Positions 46,815-61,554 of a stretch of 64,000 bases of DNA are shown piece after piece (the first letter of the stretch is position 1; every line of letters begins with the position of its first letter). A program made the position numbers and the translations under genes. Under the pieces are notes generated by a model. It had not been told where the DNA came from. It made no database searches and saw only the letters and a list, made by a program, of their open reading frames with translations. The DNA comes from Nectonema munidae. Taxonomy: Eukaryota; Nematomorpha; Nectonematoida; Nectonematidae. The DNA is taken from positions 310,001 to 374,000 of the forward strand of contig JAUIRK010000054.1 of NCBI GenBank assembly GCA_030549495.1, given 5' to 3'.

Positions 46815-47250
46815 ACAGGTAACACCGTGGACACTAACACACAACATCTACACACAGAAACATCCATACTTCCTCTTAAAGAACATTAGTTTACATGCGT
46901 CTAACCTGAGAGCCAAAGCAAAACAAAAACATCACCCATTAAACAAGTTCTACAGCGCTCAAAAACAACACAGGCACATGAAAAATACTCAAGACAACGA
47001 ACTTAACTATTATGACACATGTCAAAACAAAAAAGACAATCCAAATCAAACATGCGTCAACAAAGTAATAGACACACACGCGGTAACCGACTATCTCTCC
47101 ACACTCAAACATAAGCTCATAAATATTCCTCCACCAAAAATCGACACATATGAAGAAACATTATCAATTAAATTAAGACATACACTTGCTCAACTTAGAG
47201 CTCCAACCATTGCTCCGTGAATATCTTCACAAGATAAATCCAAAAACTAG
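46815..47250 (+). mobile_element. LINE ORF2 C-terminal fragment (R1/Jockey-like)
   Basis: The + strand reads SNLRAKAKQKHHPLNKFYSA, then after about 80 residues LSIKLRHTLAQLRAPTIAP and a stop. An L-x-R-x-x-R-x-x-L-A-Q-L-R block is the usual start of the region behind reverse transcriptase and RNase H in R1/Jockey LINEs, before the Cys-rich end, which is lost here. The sense strand is A/C-rich and G-poor, like the LINE pieces at 24.8-26.1 and 61.6-62.9 kb. Confidence 0.5.
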
Positions 47251-47465
47251 CCATATGTAGAAGCCTTCAAAAAGCCAGCAGTACTTATGGTGGATTTTTG
47301 CGGGTTGGCTGAAATTACACTGGTTTATTACTGCTGCTGCGAAAGTGTAACAAAATTCTACACTTTTCCCTGAGACTATTTGCTTTTATGGAAATACTCT
47401 CTCAGTTTAAACAAAGACTTGTTTTGAACTAATAGATTATACTCATGTAAAGATAGTATAATATA

Positions 47466-47602
47466 GGGGCTAACAACAACAACAGCAGCATATATTTCTG
47501 TGTTTTTATGACTTTTTATCCGAAAATTTCCTTGTAGGGGTTCTATAACTTTCATAAACGTATTAAAGGGGTCCATGACTGAATAAAGATTAAGAACCCC
47601 TG
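47466..47602 (-). mobile_element. hAT-like MITE fragment
   Basis: Read on the minus strand the end CAGGGGTTCTTAATC followed by GTCATGGACCCCTTT is characteristic of hAT non-autonomous elements. A second GGGGTTCT-like motif (at about 47541 on the + strand) lies inside. The other terminus and an 8-bp duplication could not be found, so it is partial. Confidence 0.55.
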
Positions 47603-47639
47603 ATCTTAAAATATGCTTATAATTAAACAGCACATGCAT

Positions 47640-49230
47640 ATAAGGACAATATTAAACGTTTTTATTTCAGCCGTGAAGTTACCCAAATTTTTATGAATAA
47701 GTGTTCCTGAATAACGTGATTGTTCGGATAGCTATGATGGCAAAGTAAAGAAATATATACAAAAGCACTAGTTTCTATTGAAAACATATTTATGTTAAAT
47801 TTACAACAAATGCTATTAATCTCGCAATGTTTTTTATATAATAAACACTCTAAAAAAGATAATCTTGTATATTTGAAAAAACACGTCTTTAAATAGGAGT
47901 TATATTCAACATTTTTTTTAGAAATTTCTTGTGAAAGATGAACCACATCACATACATTATCATCTACTGTGAGAGAAGAAAAATCAATCTGTTTAAAAGA
48001 ATTTTTATATTAAACACATATACCACCTCCTCTTTTTGATCTTACGAAGCACTTAAAAGTTTATCCTGAAATAACAATACTTGACAAGTTTTTACATTCC
48101 CATATTTCAGTTAGAATAAGTAAATAGATTCAAAGTCGGAAAAATTTAAGGTGCAAAACTTGAACTGTTGGTGCAAGGAGATCTGTTATGATAAAAATAA
48201 ATGCAATGATAAATATAAAAATTAGTAAGCACACAAGAGTCTAGAGAGAAAGAAGAACGGAGTTGGGAAATTAGATCTACGCATCAGATTAAACAACAAG
48301 AAATTATATTTCTGGTACATCAGCAAAAGAACCGCAGACCTTTGGATTGAAATCCCTGAGATCTAACCACTTATTAATCTTTTAGAACATATGCACAATA
48401 TGAATAATTTTAGGCAGTGAATACAAATTTTGTAGATAAAGCAATTTACTCGCCTTTTACGAGATGCAGCTCCATTATAATCGTAAAGTATGTGTTATGG
48501 GGGCATATAAATAAAATAATGTTTATTATAAGTGATACCAATCATACTCTGACTTAATCTATTTTATGGTTTTCTTTTAAATAAAATTGTTTGAAACCTT
48601 ACTCCATGATTTTTTTCTTTTTAATTAACAAAAAAAAGTTCGTTTTATACAATGATACTTCAGAATTTATTTACATATAATATGTCTAATTGAAAATATA
48701 AGACTACTTTATATATTTTTACAAAATTGGTGAAATTTAAATACTATACTTCCAGCGAAAATATTTTAATTAAATTTGCATATCGCATATACACTAGTTT
48801 AAAAAACCAAAGGGAGGGGTGAATAGTCTTTTCATTTGAAAATGAAGTAGTCTATCAGGCACATTACAAGAATTAATGAAAGGATATTTGTTTGATAGAG
48901 AAAACAAATAACTGAAGGTTGGAGAGTTTTATATGAGTGAATGTAGTCTGAAGGAAAAGGGTCTACTAGACACCCTGCGACGTTTATATGAAAAAAAAAT
49001 GTGATTGATTCAGAAGCACACATAATGTGTTTTCAGGGGGGCGAAAATGACCTTAGTCCCCCTTCCCCTCCCTCCAATAATTTTCTATTAGTAATATTTG
49101 CTGCTTGTTTATAAATCATGTATGATGATCGCATTATAGGATGTAATGATTATTCGAATATAATTGACGCTACAACTGGCGAAGACACAATTTCACTTGA
49201 AGAATTTTAACATTAAGCACGCAATTATAA
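47640..49230. other. non-coding stretch
   Basis: No gene, array or recognised element. Minus-strand frames at 47662-47946 and 48832-49023 have random AT-rich composition. Confidence 0.5.
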
Positions 49231-49239
49231 TTATTATTT

Positions 49240-49710
49240 AGTAATACCTAAATGCATGAATGGGTGAAAGCTTTTACCAAAATGTCCAATTGATTTTCCT
49301 GGCTTCGAAATTCCAGTTAAAAATTTAATTAAAGAGACTGCTTTGATTGGAAAGGATTTAGGTTTCGAAAATGTAGATGAAGAAAATATTCAAGAATTAT
49401 TGGATTCCCACGCATCTGATATGGACAATGTTTCTCTTGTAGAACTTGAACAACAACAAGCTTTGCAAGAAAAGGACGAAGACGATTGTGAAGAAGTCAA
49501 AGAAATAACAATAAAAGAACTTGAAGATCTTTTTCACGTTTTTGAAAAAGTAAAAAATAGATTAATGGATATGGACTTTGACGTATATCAAAGCATGAAA
49601 TTGCCAAGGACTGGAAGATTAACTTTCTTGCTATCGCAAAATTTATGGTGGAAAGAAACAAAAAGATGTACAATTAACTCTTGACAAGTTTGTTACAAAA
49701 AATAAATAAG
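49240..49710 (+). mobile_element. pogo/Tigger-type transposase C-terminus, broken
   Basis: The frame from about 49272 reads KCPIDFPGFEIPVKNLI then GKDLGFENVDEENIQELLDS, an acidic LVELEQQQ segment, TIKELEDLFHVFEKVKN and finally, after a frame change near 49650, QLTLDKFVTKNK and a stop. The order GF..vdeedv.eLLeSH, eLxELEQQ and a TLDxFxxK tail is that of the C-terminal part of Tigger (pogo) transposases. The DNA-binding and DDE catalytic parts are missing. The acidic 113-residue frame alone could be mistaken for a host gene. Its tail matches the remnant at 16.2 kb. Confidence 0.75.
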
Positions 49711-49719
49711 TTCTCAACT

Positions 49720-51055
49720 TTTGGTGTTTTACCTTGAAACGAGAATTCATTCAAACAAAAATTTTACTATTTTAAAAACTTTTTCAAGATAATATCTAAA
49801 CCTGTTAAAATGATATAACCTTACTAAAGAATAATATACAAAACATATTTTTTCTAGGTTAAAGAATATGATTTTTTTTCAGGTTTTTGACGCTTCAAAA
49901 AATCCTTTTTTTCCAACGCATGCTTCCAACTTTTAATGCCTAGTTTTTACAAAAAGAGAATTTTATAACAATTTCTCAAAAATTTTCTACAATAATGACA
50001 AAATACAGCGTTCTTTTGTATAGAGTACTCCAGCCAATTTCTTCGTGAGTACCAAGACTTTTGGAATCTTTATCTCCCAAATATTAATAAAAAAACAATC
50101 AATAAAAATATAATTCAAGTTACATCGCACGTAACTATGTGTTACTAAAGAAGAAGAAAAAAAAATTATTGTCATTCAAAAAGATAAATACATGAACAAA
50201 GATTACTAAGGGAAATAAAGTGATATATTAAAATAAAAATAATTTATAGTATCATTAACATCTCTTTATCTTTTATTTTGACATTATAAAAATGATCGGA
50301 AACTGTCTGTCAAGTTCTTTCTTCACTAAAAAGTTGAGTTAATTTTGAAATAAAAGATAAATTTTAAATCAAAGATTAAATTAACCAAATATTTCTAATT
50401 TTCCCATCAAATTATGGTATCACGTCTATCTTTTCTTTCCTTTTCTTCATATTAAGAAACATCGATTCAATGGTTCTATTGTATTATTTAGAATAATATA
50501 ATGAAGTTAAACAATAATATAGAGAGCAGAATGTCACAACAAAAATAAACATTTCGCAAACGTTAATCTTAAAAAATCTGCAATTCCAAACTGAGTTAAA
50601 ACAGCTCAAAAATTTAGGACATAAAATGTACATTGTGTTAAATAAACTAGCTCAATATGATAAAAATGTTAATGTTTTGAAAGAAACATTAACAATTTTA
50701 ATGAAAAAAGATTAATGTAAAATTAAAATAGCAAACCTAAAGAGAAAAAATAAACTTTAAAAATGTTTTTATTGTTTTGACATTTTTTAGTCTCTCACCC
50801 TCTAACAAACTTTTCTAACAAATTTTGAAGTTCTCAAAAAAAATTATACCTGCTAGTCATTGTGGAAAAATAAATATTTGAAAGTGGATTTTCAAAAAGA
50901 AATTAAATTGTTGAACAACGACAGTCTGTGTAAAGAGAAAAGAATACGTTGTCTTGTCAAATAATACTGAGGTAAATAGGCAGATTGATTAATCGAAACA
51001 ATGGAGAAAGTATTACACATTAAATGTTAAACGGAGGAGCATTGAATGTGAAGGA
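49720..51055. other. non-coding stretch
   Basis: AT-rich sequence without recognisable genes or repeats. Confidence 0.5.
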
Positions 51056-51063
51056 GAATGGTA

Positions 51064-51418
51064 CAGTGCCCGCGCTACCTATATAATTTTGGGTCACGTG
51101 CCCCCCCCCCCCTTTATTAATCTTTGCCCCCCCCCCCCCCCCCCCCCCCCCTTAAAATTTTTGGTTTTGCCCCATGCACTTTTTAAAGGACATATAAATA
51201 AGCAAAAATTGTACACAATAATCTTATATAAATGCTGGTGTATGTGTATTTTTAATATGAGATTTCTATAGGTTTTTATACAGAAGTACTTGTTGCTTTT
51301 CAGCAAAGTAATATAGGATATAAAGTAATATAGGAAATAAATTTTTTGCAAATGTGTTTCTTTGCCCCATTTCAGCCCCCCCCCTCCCCCTTGAAATTTA
51401 GCTCTAGCGCGGGCACTG
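51064..51418 (+). mobile_element. hAT-type MITE with poly-C tracts, intact with 8-bp duplication
   Basis: The ends CAGTGCCCGCGCTACC and the complement of CCAGTGCCCGCGCTAGAG form inverted repeats. The 8-bp direct repeat GAATGGTA flanks both sides (51056-51063 and 51419-51426), as hAT insertion produces. Inside, near the left end, are C runs of 12 and 25, and near the right end a shorter C-rich run. It has no coding capacity. A fragment of the same family lies at 51690-51773. Confidence 0.88.
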
Positions 51419-51689
51419 GAATGGTACATTTTTTATTCTTTTGATCTTACCGCTTATCGGCGTTCGTCTTTACCACATCTGGGGTTCTACTAGTGCCTTT
51501 GTTATTTTCTTTTTCACTTTATCTCAGTGTTGCTCCATCATTTAATCATTACAAATGCATGTGTGCACGGAGCATCTTATTAATTTCTCACACTTCAATG
51601 CGAAAAGATAACATTTTCATGAAAGAAATTATGATGAATGCTAGATATTTGTCGTATTATTTTAGGGTAATGAAAAAATTTTCAGAAGA

Positions 51690-51773
51690 GCTTGAAAAAT
51701 AGCTGGGGGTTCGAGAAATAGGTGGGAGGAGGGGGCTTTTGCCTTAAAATTTAATAGGTAGCGCGGGCTCTTT
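51690..51773 (-). mobile_element. fragment of the poly-C hAT MITE family
   Basis: Read on the minus strand it starts GAGCCCGCGCTACCTATTAA and continues with AAAAGCCCCCTCC, matching the left end of the element at 51064. The remaining part of the element is missing. Confidence 0.65.
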
Positions 51774-52909
51774 ATCATATCTTCAATATTTTTCGCTTTC
51801 TCATAAGATGGCTATCTGGTCATTCTAATTGCAATCAGTACTTCTTTCGTATCATTCTTTGTGATACTCCTGATTGTAGCTTTAGTTGAACTAACTTTGA
51901 AAATTCATCTCACTTATTCTTTTTTGTCCTTCACTGAACGCGTTTGAAAAGAAATTTCTCCAACATTGCGAAAAAACTCTGATTAATTTTACGTATTCTC
52001 TGATTGGTGCCTTTAATTATCCTTAATTATAATATCAATTAGATAGAACTTCTCAATTCTCACAACTATAGATATAAGATAAGTTATGCTCTTTTTATTT
52101 CTAAAGAATTTAATTAATATAGCACTCCTCTTGATCTACCGATCTTGTTTTTAAAGATATTTATTATTAACTCTTCCAAGGATATTTTATTGTACGGCTC
52201 TATACTTATAAAATCTCATTGAAATTTTTCATCATATGCCTTTAAGGCTTCTATTATAATTGAAATAACTTGTTTATATGTTCTCTTTAATTAAGTGTCA
52301 CGTTTTTATTTTGAAAATCATCATGTTTAATAAATTCAAATTGAAATATTCTATTGTAAGGAACACAGACTCTTCATTTTAGCGTTATGATCTTTATAAT
52401 GTTACTCAAAATTTATGAATTAAGCTCATTTAATACTTACTGATCATTTTGCAGATTTAATTGATAGCTTTAACCATAAATCTATTATATTTGCTGAATA
52501 AATTTTTTCTTTCTTAAAATTTAACTTGGTTTTGGGAAATTTCATCCTCTCTATAGTGAAATTAAGTAATGATTAATCAATGTTTTATATGTCGCTGTAT
52601 AATAGTTAAATAAGTCTTATACTATTTTATGATATCATAATCAAAATGAATCTTTTCATAATTTAATTTTATAAAAGGATTATTATTCTCCTTGTTTTAT
52701 TATTAAGCTCGTAGAGTGATTAAGGGTTTTTGGAATTAAGGAAAAACATATTTTTTCTCCTCTTTCAAAATAAATACATAAAAATACTTAATTACAATAT
52801 ATTAGATACAAACAAATGCATTAAAAATAATAACGTTAAAATATTTTTTTTTAATTAATTTTTTCATCTTTATATGGTCGAGTTTATTAATATTCTGTAG
52901 TGTATCGTG

Positions 52910-55708
<2,799 letters not shown>

Positions 55709-56746
55709 CAACACCCCTGCTCTCTCCCACACTCATCAGCGCTATCTCACCCTTCTGTTTACATATTCTGTGTAAATTTGATCCTGATTCTTCTCTTACA
55801 TACTCTCATTTGTCTTAATCCCCCATCTTAATGATCATAATAACAAATTCACACCAAAACGCCGGCGATAATATTCCACTCCTTCTCCCTCCATTCTTGA
55901 ATAGCAATCGTAATGCTGATGACATGAATTTGATAAAACCCCCGTACTCTCCTCATCCTCTGTATACACACACGTTTCATATCATTCCTTTTAGTGAAAA
56001 TATACATTCTCGCTTCTTTCTTCATATATATCTACAAATTTTAGATTTTATTTTAAATTAAATAATACGTCATTTAATAAAACAGCCTTAAACTCTCACC
56101 TGCAGTTATCATGGGCGAGTACTAAATATTTTTTGAATCAGCTAGCTCTTCAATTTACAAGTTTTTATTAGTGTTTTTGTTTTAAATACGTGTGAATTTC
56201 ATTCTCTTTCCTTCTACTTTTTGAGCTACACTTTGAACATAAGAAAACCTTTCTAAATTTGGCACATTTGAATTCCAATGATAAATAAAGTTAAATATAT
56301 TTCCTATGCGTAATTTTGTTTTCAACTATTTTTAATTGTAAAAGTCCTGGAGTCGTCATTACCAGTGCTCCCTTTTTTGTAATAAGTCTTAAATATGCAT
56401 TGAAGTGTTTCAACTTAATTTAATGAAATATAAAAAATCCGTGGACTTTTTTCACATCCATTAGTTGTCCGCATTATGTCCATGGACTAGTCCGCGAAGC
56501 ACAATTCCTTATTTAAATTGCTATACATGACAGAAAAGGATTTGTTAGCAATTTTTCTCATGCATATCAGGAGGTTGTACATTATTTTAGAAATGTCATT
56601 AAAACATCTTACGCCTCTAGAATTTTTTCATTAATCTAAAAAATTTCGGAATAAAAATTCTACTTTAAATGCCGCCCTTTTGGTTCAGAATAAAATATGT
56701 AATATCATTAGTTTTCTTTATTACACAAAAAAAATACACACCCATA
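55709..56746. other. Rab1 3' UTR and downstream non-coding
   Basis: The first 100-200 bases after the Rab1 stop are C/T-rich and probably 3' UTR. AATAAA signals lie at 56076-56081 and near 56284. No gene follows before the MITE. Confidence 0.5.
56076..56081 (+). promoter_or_regulatory. candidate polyadenylation signal of Rab1
   Basis: AATAAA 368 bases after the Rab1 stop; a second AATAAA lies about 200 bases further on. Which is used cannot be told from sequence. Confidence 0.45.
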
Positions 56747-56883
56747 TTAACCCTTTTGTGACCATAAAAATCAGACGATAATTATTAAAAAGCAGAAGAT
56801 TCATATACAAAACTATTTGAAAAAGCAGACGAAGGTAAAATTGTTTAGTATCATATATGATACACTGTTCACGAAAGGGTTAA
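56747..56883 (+). repeat. MITE with TTAA flanks, subfamily A copy 5 (137 bp)
   Basis: TTAACCCTTTTGTGACC and the complement TTAACCCTTTCGTGAAC form near-perfect inverted ends with TTAA at both edges. Inside are ATCAGACGATAAT, AAGCAGAAGATTC and AAGCAGACGAAGG. The subterminal palindrome is AGTATCATATATGATACACT, unrelated in sequence to the TGTTCC/GGAACA palindrome of copies 2 and 3 but at the same place. It lies downstream of Rab1. Confidence 0.85.
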
Positions 56884-57540
56884 TGATTTATTCCTTCACA
56901 ACAAGGAATTCGTGTTGAAGAAGTTAAATGATTTTTCTAAAGAATTGACAATCTTGGGAAAAACGCCCTTTTATAACTCTATTAAAAGCTGCCTTTGGAT
57001 TTTCTTTGTTTTGTCATCACAAGCAAAGAAATTTTTATTATTTAAGCGTTTTAAAAATAAAACTTAAACTTACAAGAGCTTTTATTAATCAAAGTATGCT
57101 TCAAACATATGTAAATGGACTCTATTAACAAGAAAAAGGGAAATTAAATTTACAAAACTTAAGAAAAATATTTTTTTCGATTCTTTGATTACAGAATTTT
57201 ATATTAATTATTTTAAAAATATAATATCGTGCAAATTACAAAAATATAGGTAATAACTTTTGTAACATCATCTCCCCGAATGAGGTATATCAAATCTTAC
57301 AGCTAGCAAAATATGAACAGAAAATTGAACATTGTCTCCATTATCATTTTTATATGGAATAGAAACCATCGTAGTTGGAAATGACAATCAAGTTGTCTAC
57401 ACGCGTTCAACCGTACAGGTTATATATATATATCTAAATAGTGTAGAAACATCTACTCCGAAGCTGTTATACTGAGTTTTTCTATTACCTTCTTTATCAT
57501 TTTTAAATCTTTTAAATTATCTCCTGAAAGAACAAACTTA
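56884..57540. other. non-coding stretch
   Basis: No gene recognised. If the LINE ORF1 at 57.55-58.43 kb continued, its ORF2 should lie here on the minus strand, but no endonuclease motif is visible. Confidence 0.4.
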
Positions 57541-57549
57541 AACGAATCC

Positions 57550-58430
57550 TCATTTTTGTTTGTTTTTTTGTATCTTAAACTTAAAAGATTTTATCTTAAT
57601 TCTTTCTACTTGATTAAAATCATTGGAAACAAAAAAAATTCTAAAATTATCAGTAGCTTTCATTAAATTTGAAAGGGCACCTTTTACTGTTAGTTTACTT
57701 TTCATATTTTTATAGGTAATTCTAATTGGTCTTTTAGACAATAAACTATCAGATTTTTTACCCAATCTGACAATCTTATTAACCTTTACAAGATTTAAAT
57801 TAAGATGAGTATTGAATAACTCATTAACCAAACTTTCATCATCAACTCTAACACCATTATTATATCCCAAAACCCCACGAACAACATGATTAAGCTTCCT
57901 CCTTTCTTTATCGATTTCTTGAATACGCTCATCATCGAGAGCTTCTTTAATAATTTCTTTGAAATTAGGAACAACGTCTACACCTCCATTTATATTTTTG
58001 TCAGATGATTTTTTAAAATTATCAGTAAACTGATGATTTACATTATCTAGTTTATCACAAATATTATTACCTTTCATTTCTTGAACTTTCGAATGATGAG
58101 CGATACTTAGGGACAGGGCATTACTTTTTTCAGAGAAATCTGAACTCTTCTCACTCTTTTTCTTTAAAACTTGAATTTCTTCAGAAATAAGATCAATAAA
58201 TTTTTTAAAAGTTAGAGAATCATTTTTGGAGCAAATGTTGTAGAACCATCTGATTCCAAAAAACTTTCCCATTTATCAAGTACTTCTAATAAGGGTTGGG
58301 GGATATTCTAACAATCAAGACAAACCCAATTTAAGAAAGAACTGCACTTATTCATCTTAGAGCTTACATTAGAACAGAAATGACAGAATCAATCAGAAGC
58401 TTTAGCAACATTCTTTAATTTATTTTTCCT
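57550..58430 (-). mobile_element. LINE ORF1 (CR1/L2/Jockey type) with zinc finger and RRM-like domain
   Basis: A 240-codon minus-strand frame (58272-57550) has a polar, coiled-coil-like N-terminal half. Its C-terminal half is shaped like the RRM of LINE ORF1 proteins: NHVVRGVLGYNNGVRVDDES, then NKIVRLGKK, SKRPIRITYKN and IFFVSNDFNQVERIKIKSF. Upstream on the same strand (about 58390-58310), across a stop, is a Cys-rich FCHFCSNVSSKMNKC then LNWVCLDC, like the PHD-type finger at the start of many ORF1 proteins. Nucleic-acid chaperoning is the presumed role. ORF2 does not follow. The long open frame suggests moderate age. Confidence 0.7.
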
Positions 58431-58839
58431 CATTATAAAAGGAAAAAAATAATTCAATTAGGAAAGTGAATATTTTGTAGGAGCTTCTTTTCACGTTCAA
58501 GATGTTTTTTGAAAAACTCAATTCCATATTTTTACACCAACTCCTATTTCATTGGAAAACGTACATCTTCCATGTAGACAAGTTACATACTTGTTTCCTA
58601 AAACTATATAACTCCTGAAAGGATTACTTATTGACGATATAAAAGCACTTTATTACGTGTTACTATTTCATTTTTCTTATGATCACGCGTTCTTTTTTCA
58701 ATGTCCTTCAGTTCCGTTACTTTTCGCATACCTAAATTTTTATACTATAATAAATAACGATTGTGAGAACAAACGTGACAAATGATATTTGGAAATAAAG
58801 ATTCTTGCTAATTCGATTGATACTTTCACCCATTTTTAC

Positions 58840-59790
58840 ATTGTAATGACCAAATAGAAGTACAGAAATGAAAAGCATCGACGATATTGTATTAAAAAAT
58901 TATTTTAAATTTGAGGGATATTTTTAGTCAGATTTCATCCTCAATTATAATTTAAATAGTGAATTTTTTGATTTGAGTTTTTTGATAAAATTAAGTTTTT
59001 TTTTCGAATTTGTTTTTTCCAAAATGTCACATTTGATTGATAATTCCACACATCCTTGCACCCTAATTGGGAAAACTAAGTTACGAAATGAAAGGAGCAT
59101 CATAATAAAAAAATTAAGAATAATTTTATTTAAAATATGTATATGAGATAATTTTCAAGCTTACATCACTAATTCTATTTGTACTTTGACACATTTTTTT
59201 CGCAGTAATGGTAAAGACGTAACCAAACAATGGTATCAGCATTGTCAATTTAGTTTAAAAAATATTCACTTAAAATGTGAATAAATGTTTTAAAGAAAAT
59301 TTTCAGGCCAAACTATGACATTTTCGCATTCTAATTACGAAAACTGAGTCCAAAAATGAAATCAGGATGGAGATAAAAAATATTTTTATTGAGAATATAA
59401 ATAATATTCTAGGAAATAATTTTTGCCGTCAACCACTAATATGATTGAAATTTTCACACTGTAATTGCAAAAAATGTGTCTAGAAATAGAATCAGCATGT
59501 TCGAGTTATTTAAAATATATTTTATTTAAAATGTGTATAAATGTTTTTGAGAAACTTTCTCAGACCTAAACTGCAAATACTTTTAGACATTTCCAAAGCA
59601 TAATTGCTAAAACTGAGCTGAGAAATTAAATTGTCATGGTAGATTTGATATAAAAAATATATTTAGTTTAAAATTTAATTAATATTCATCGAGTTTCAGA
59701 TGAGAACCACAATTACATTTTGAAATCCAAATTTCAAAAAATGATACCGGAATTTGAATTGGCATGCTTGATTAGTATTAGATAACTAAG
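58840..59790 (+). repeat. decayed tandem satellite, period about 128-140 bp, six to seven units
   Basis: A consensus block of about 40 bases, CTAATTGCNAAAACTGAGTC followed by AGAAATGAAATCAGCATGG, recurs at about 59063, 59203, 59331, 59460, 59600 and 59728. Spacings are about 140, 128, 129, 140 and 129. Between blocks comes a TTTATTTAAAATGTGTATAA segment and a TTTCAGGCCTAAACT segment. A weaker unit may start near 58843. Units are strongly diverged, with single-base and small indel differences. No reading frame is shared. Confidence 0.7.
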
Positions 59791-59930
59791 TTTTGCGAAA
59801 TCCGATCATCATGATCGATTTGGTATGGTTGGTTGGAGATATCAAAGCACTTTCAGCCGTAAGGCTATATGCTCGCATTATGCTTAAGATGGTTAATCAC
59901 AGTTTTTGTGAATTTGTTTTTAGAGTTGGG

Positions 59931-60000
59931 AGCCTTGGGGATCAAACCCCTGACCTTCAACTGTTAAGCTGAAAGGTACACCCTAACAATCATTGAGGCT
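59931..60000 (-). repeat. tRNA-like SINE head
   Basis: Minus strand: AGCCT at the start pairs with AGGCT at the end, a partial ACCTTTCA/TTGAAGGT arm sits where the anticodon stem would be, and GGGGTTTGATCCCC forms a T-arm with a good B-box. The A-box (TTGTTAGGGTG) is poorer. The stems are imperfect, so a tRNA-derived SINE head or tRNA pseudogene is more likely than a working tRNA. It differs from the SINE at 33.1 and 41.9 kb. Confidence 0.5.
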
Positions 60001-60559
60001 CATCGATTTGCTATAAAAAAATTAATTTGAATGAATGTTTTCGTAAGTAATTTTATTATCAATGAAACTTTTGATTGACATTTACTACAAAGTTATAATG
60101 TTTATTGGATAAATATGTCTTTGTCTATATAAGAGTTATGTGTTCTAATATATATATGATTAAAAATTTCAAGAGTGTATTTAATATAAACAAAAAGTTA
60201 ACAGTTATAGACATTATAATATAAAAATTTTGTGGAAAAAAAATGTACATTTGATCTTGATTGACAGTTTTTGACGCGAGGTTCATTCAACTTTCATAAA
60301 AATGTTATCAAAAGATGCAGCTAACGATTTTTGGAAAAGTTAAAAAGTTTGAGGACAATTTAACTAATTAGAATAGAAATGTTAGTTGAAGGGGGCTAAA
60401 ACTAGAAAATGATTCAGTAAAATTTTGGGGAGTATTAATAAATTAAAAAAAAATTTGATATGATTTCAATTTATTTAGGAATGTCACGTTAGATGAACCC
60501 CAAATTAGATTACAATATAATAAATCTGGATAGATAAAAGTGTTATAGAGAAGTTTTTT

Positions 60560-61265
60560 ACATTCATAAGTTAAAAACTTTTTAATTTTCCTGAAAATTC
60601 CGAGAAGTTGCGAGACTTTTATCTGTATAGAATATATGTGTTTAGATCAGAATAAATTATTATCAGTAAAAGTCAGGCTTAAGTAATTAAAATGATTCAC
60701 TCTAGGTAATGGAAAGCCATTTAGAGATATGTCAAAATTGCTCCCTATTTTTGTTTTAGAAAAAACCATGCAACAACATTTGTTGAGATTTAATGAAAGT
60801 AAATTGTAAGCACATCATGTCGAAATTAAGTCTAAACAAGAATTTGTCGTGTTAATGGCTGATGAAAGATCATAAAAATTGAAAATCATAAGCATATAAA
60901 ATGATAGAAGCCCGTTTGTCTATGCTAGAATAAATATCATTTATAAAAATTAGAAATAAATATGGACTCAGAATGGATCCTTTTAGGCAAGCACTTTTCT
61001 AATAATTAATGTTAGAAGAATTATTATAGAAAGAAATATAATAGATTCTTCTGTGCAAAGAGCTACTTAACTTGTTAAAACAGGCACCCTTATTCTATTC
61101 TAAATAATTTATGTATAGGTAGTTGATGGCTAACATTATCAAAAGCTTTGGCTAAGGTGAAAAAACAAAACTATTCTAAATTTGTTCCCATAAAAGGGGA
61201 CAGCGTCCTTAGTCGATTTGTTTTTTAAAAACCCGAACTGATTATGATTAATTAGATTATATTTT
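60560..61265 (-). mobile_element. LINE reverse transcriptase fragment (Jockey superfamily), broken
   Basis: Minus-strand frames give LAKAFDNVSHQLP (about 61155), RIYYISFYNNSSN (61040), KGSILSPYLFLIFINDI (60980) and ILYAYDFQ (60905). These are the AFD, G-S-I-L-S-P and Y-x-D-D boxes of reverse transcriptase; the last is changed from YADD to YAYD. Several frame changes separate the pieces. It differs from the LINE at 38.6-41.0 kb. Confidence 0.7.
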
Positions 61266-61554
61266 ACTTGAAAAATGTAAATTGCAAACAAGCGAACTTC
61301 AATTTTTTGTAATTTCTAGGATATATTTTATAACCTAACATATTATTGTTATGTCCATGTGTTATTATCACTCGTGCTCTTATTCCTACCATAAGATGAG
61401 CATCACCGAACAACCCATCCATGGGTTTCATGTAGTGTAGTCTTTTTGTTTTCTCAATTCATTTTCTCATCACAAATCACAATATTACTTGCTTTTCTAG
61501 AATATAATATGACATATGTTATAACTTCCATAGTTCTAATATTTTAAACAATCT

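Noticed and set aside
49343-49684. Acidic 113-codon frame as a host gene
   Set aside because: Its motif order and TLDKFVTKN tail in the next frame identify it as the end of a pogo-type transposase.
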